The notes beneath the pieces were generated by a model. It ran no database searches. It was not told where the DNA came from and was given only the letters and a program-made list of their open reading frames with translations. A DNA stretch of 64,000 bases from Frankiales bacterium (GTDB taxonomy: Bacteria; Actinomycetota; Actinomycetes; Mycobacteriales; SCTD01). Shown here piece after piece: positions 62,212 through 64,000 of the stretch (position 1 is its first letter; the number at the start of each line of letters is the position of its first letter). The stretch is taken from contig JAOPVP010000083.1 of assembly GCA_025966135.1 (NCBI GenBank), positions 1-64,000 of the forward strand, in the 5' to 3' direction. A program made the position numbers and the translations under genes.

Positions 62212-63875
62212 GCGTCCACGTGCACCGGCAGCAGGTCCCACGGCTGCGCCGCGACCATGTCGGCGACGCGCACCTCACCGCGCTCCAGCACACCGGTGGC
62301 CGCGTCGACCAGTCGGTAGCGCTGCGTCTGCCGCTGGATCGGCTGGGACTCCAGCATGACGACCCGCACCTCACCGGGCGCGAAATGGCACCGCTCCTGC
62401 AGGGCCTCGAGCAGCACCTCGTTGTGCATGTGCCCGTCGCCGAAGTTCCATCCGAGCGCCACCCCGGCGACCAGCTCGCCTTCGAGCAGCAGGTAGTCGG
62501 TCTCGTGCCCGTCGCCACATGCCCTGGGAATCAAGGAGAACAGCGCGCGGCCGTGCGAGTGCATGGCCCGGAACGCGTACCCGACCCAGATCGGGAGCAC
62601 CGCCTGCTCCTTGCCGTAGAACGCCTCCAGCGCGGTGTAGGGCAGCGGAGCGGCGCGCACCGTGCCGGCCTCGAACTTGGCCAGCCCCGAGTCGCTGAAG
62701 CACCACACGGAGGTGTCCCAGTTGCCGGCGTAGTAGCGCATCGCCGGGAGGAACGACACCAGGTCCGGACGAAGATTGCCCAGCACGACCGTCGCCACGA
62801 TGACCGCGAGCAGCGCCACCAGCGCGGCCGGGTGTTGCACGTCGGACAGCCCGAGCGAGGCGTGGTCCACGAACAGCGAGCCGATCGCGAACATCATGAA
62901 GACGTTCCACTCCAGCGGCACGCCCATCGGCATGCTCAGCAGGATGTTGAGGTGGAACAGCACCATCACGACCGCCGCCACCGTGGTCACGGTGCCGCCG
63001 CGTGAGGTGATGAGCACCAGTGGCACGAGGAACTCGACCGCCGTGCTGCCGTGCGCGATCCACTCTGCGAGCCGGGACGGCCGCAGGTCGTCCGGGACGC
63101 TCCGGTGCAGGCGCCGCGTCAGCACCGGGCTGCGGAGCAGCGGCGAGTTGCTGAGCATGGTCGCTATCACGTTGGGGAAGTGCCGGTTGAGCTTGGAAGT
63201 GGCTGCTCCCCACCAGATGCAGAGCATCACCAGCTTCGCGCCGACGATCGCATCGACGCCACCGATCAGGAACGTGATCGCCAGCGTCCCGTAGACCTCG
63301 GAGCGGGCCGCGAGGAAGATGGTCTTGTCGCGCAGCCCGATGGCGGCGAGCAGCACCAGCACGGTGACGACCTGCGCCTTCGGCACCGCCCCGAGCAGCG
63401 CCCACAGAAGAGCCGCCACCAGAGCGCCGTACAGGGCCACGTCGACCGGCGTCCGGGCCGTGCCGCGGGTGCCGGGGATCCGCCACGGCGGCAGGCGGAT
63501 GGTCCCGGGGCGCAGCCAGTAGAGGAACGAGCCGAGCGGTGGCGTGATACGCAGGTTGAGCGGCCCGAAGCCGCAGCCCAGCCCGAGCACCTCGAACAGC
63601 ATCGTCCAGAGCACGGCCTTCTCGAAGACCACCGGCTGCGACCACCACGAACCGACGTGAGTGAAGCCGTCGATGCCCGGCGACGACAGCGCGAACAGCA
63701 TCCCGATGAGGACATACAGCGCGATCTTCACGGCGTAGAGCACGTAGACGACGTCGGGCGTGCCGAACCCGTACTCGGCGACATGTCGCGCCATCGGTCG
63801 CAGCCGCTCGCTGCGACTTCCTCGTGCCCACTCCTCGAGGTCGAGGGCGGGGAAGTGCGGCTGCGTCAGGCCCAT
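62208..63875 (-). CDS. DUF3556 membrane protein
   Basis: 555 residues. N-terminal soluble part (PHFPALDLEEWARGSRSERL) followed by ~11 TM segments including VVYVLYAVKIALYVLIGMLF and VLWTMLFEVLGLGCGFGPLN, WLRPGTIRLPPWR, and a soluble C-terminal region (GVALGWNFGDGHMHNEVLLE). It matches the actinobacterial DUF3556 'transmembrane protein' family; the HTTM-like membrane core recalls vitamin-K-carboxylase/lipase-like lipid enzymes. ATG 63875. First gene of a two-gene operon with the FAD oxidoreductase, a pairing that suggests lipid or isoprenoid modification (inference). Confidence 0.88.
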   Translation of the reverse strand: MGLTQPHFPALDLEEWARGSRSERLRPMARHVAEYGFGTPDVVYVLYAVKIALYVLIGMLFALSSPGIDGFTHVGSWWSQPVVFEKAVLWTMLFEVLGLGCGFGPLNLRITPPLGSFLYWLRPGTIRLPPWRIPGTRGTARTPVDVALYGALVAALLWALLGAVPKAQVVTVLVLLAAIGLRDKTIFLAARSEVYGTLAITFLIGGVDAIVGAKLVMLCIWWGAATSKLNRHFPNVIATMLSNSPLLRSPVLTRRLHRSVPDDLRPSRLAEWIAHGSTAVEFLVPLVLITSRGGTVTTVAAVVMVLFHLNILLSMPMGVPLEWNVFMMFAIGSLFVDHASLGLSDVQHPAALVALLAVIVATVVLGNLRPDLVSFLPAMRYYAGNWDTSVWCFSDSGLAKFEAGTVRAAPLPYTALEAFYGKEQAVLPIWVGYAFRAMHSHGRALFSLIPRACGDGHETDYLLLEGELVAGVALGWNFGDGHMHNEVLLEALQERCHFAPGEVRVVMLESQPIQRQTQRYRLVDAATGVLERGEVRVADMVAAQPWDLLPVHVDA

Positions 63876-63892
63876 CGGCGCATGATGCCCCA

Positions 63893-64000
63893 GTGATGCG
63901 CTTGCTGTCTGCAAGAACACTGTTGGTCGCCGCACTTCTGCTGGCTGGTGGCTCCGGCAGTACGCCGAAACGGCCCGAACCCCCACAATGGCCGCGTCCA
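63893..64000 (+). CDS. Start of a secreted-protein gene, cut by window end
   Basis: Partial; at least 35 residues from GTG 63893 (or ATG 63896). The translation MRLLSARTLLVAALLLAGGS looks like a signal peptide, followed by a Pro/Arg-rich segment. The lipobox-like LLLAGGS lacks cysteine, so a lipoprotein is not indicated. It is divergent from the DUF3556 gene, with 17 nt between starts; a CATGAT box lies 6 nt before the GTG. Confidence 0.5.
   Translation, partial: MMRLLSARTLLVAALLLAGGSGSTPKRPEPPQWPRP

Overview
The window is GC-rich, densely packed chromosomal DNA from an actinomycete (Actinomycetota). The evidence is very high third-position GC, frequent GTG starts, an F420:NADPH reductase, an F420-dependent PPOX-fold protein, a mycothiol-type DinB-like protein, GlnA2 and GlnE close together, and repeated TANNNT -10 boxes 6-9 nt before start codons, which suggests many leaderless mRNAs. 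I cannot fix the family; a Nocardioides-like lineage would fit. I saw no rRNA, tRNA, insertion sequence, prophage or CRISPR.

Layout. 1-3 kb: PAP2 phosphatase, small VOC proteins and hypotheticals. 3-25 kb: a nearly complete cobalamin (B12) locus: cobD-cobQ; a MFS exporter with its TetR regulator; cobN; purU; then, behind a cobalamin riboswitch, chelatase chlI/D, cobO, cobB, cobI, cobM, cbiD, cobL, a cbiG-cobJ fusion, a 60-residue ferredoxin, cobA, cobH, cbiX and cobC. These thirteen genes are nearly all joined by NTGA stop/start overlaps. The set mixes 'aerobic' (CobN) and 'anaerobic' (CbiX, CbiD, CbiG) enzymes; cobG, cobK and the cobU/S/T loop-assembly genes are not in the window. 25-28 kb: a TPP riboswitch with thiC, then an ArsR-SRPBCC fusion with its operator inside its promoter. 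28-34 kb: a secreted ~1800-residue animal-type haem peroxidase with RTX repeats and four Fn3 domains. 34-40 kb: zinc alcohol dehydrogenase, RNB ribonuclease, a membrane-anchored hypothetical, fno, a BtuF-like protein, panB, a DinB-like protein. 40-49 kb: nadE, a second PAP2, aldo/keto reductase, glnA2, a class I amidotransferase, glnE. 49-64 kb: an alpha/beta hydrolase with a histone-H1-like tail, a membrane protein, DUF2795, a NlpC/P60-like protein lacking its cysteine, DUF5666, an NmrA-type reductase, an RsbW-like kinase with a GAF-SpoIIE phosphatase, an F420/PPOX protein, a yihY/brkB gene remnant, yeiH with a divergent LysR regulator, pirin, and a DUF3556/FAD-oxidoreductase pair.

The most unusual signals are not conventional genes: two tandem 50-nt hairpin elements inside the chelatase linker; a 110-nt nested inverted repeat at 51320-51429; overlapping alternative hairpins before the peroxidase; a 22-nt inverted repeat centred on a start codon; a perfect 24-bp palindrome across a stop codon; and cobC plus a membrane-protein gene that appear to need non-ATG/GTG/TTG starts.
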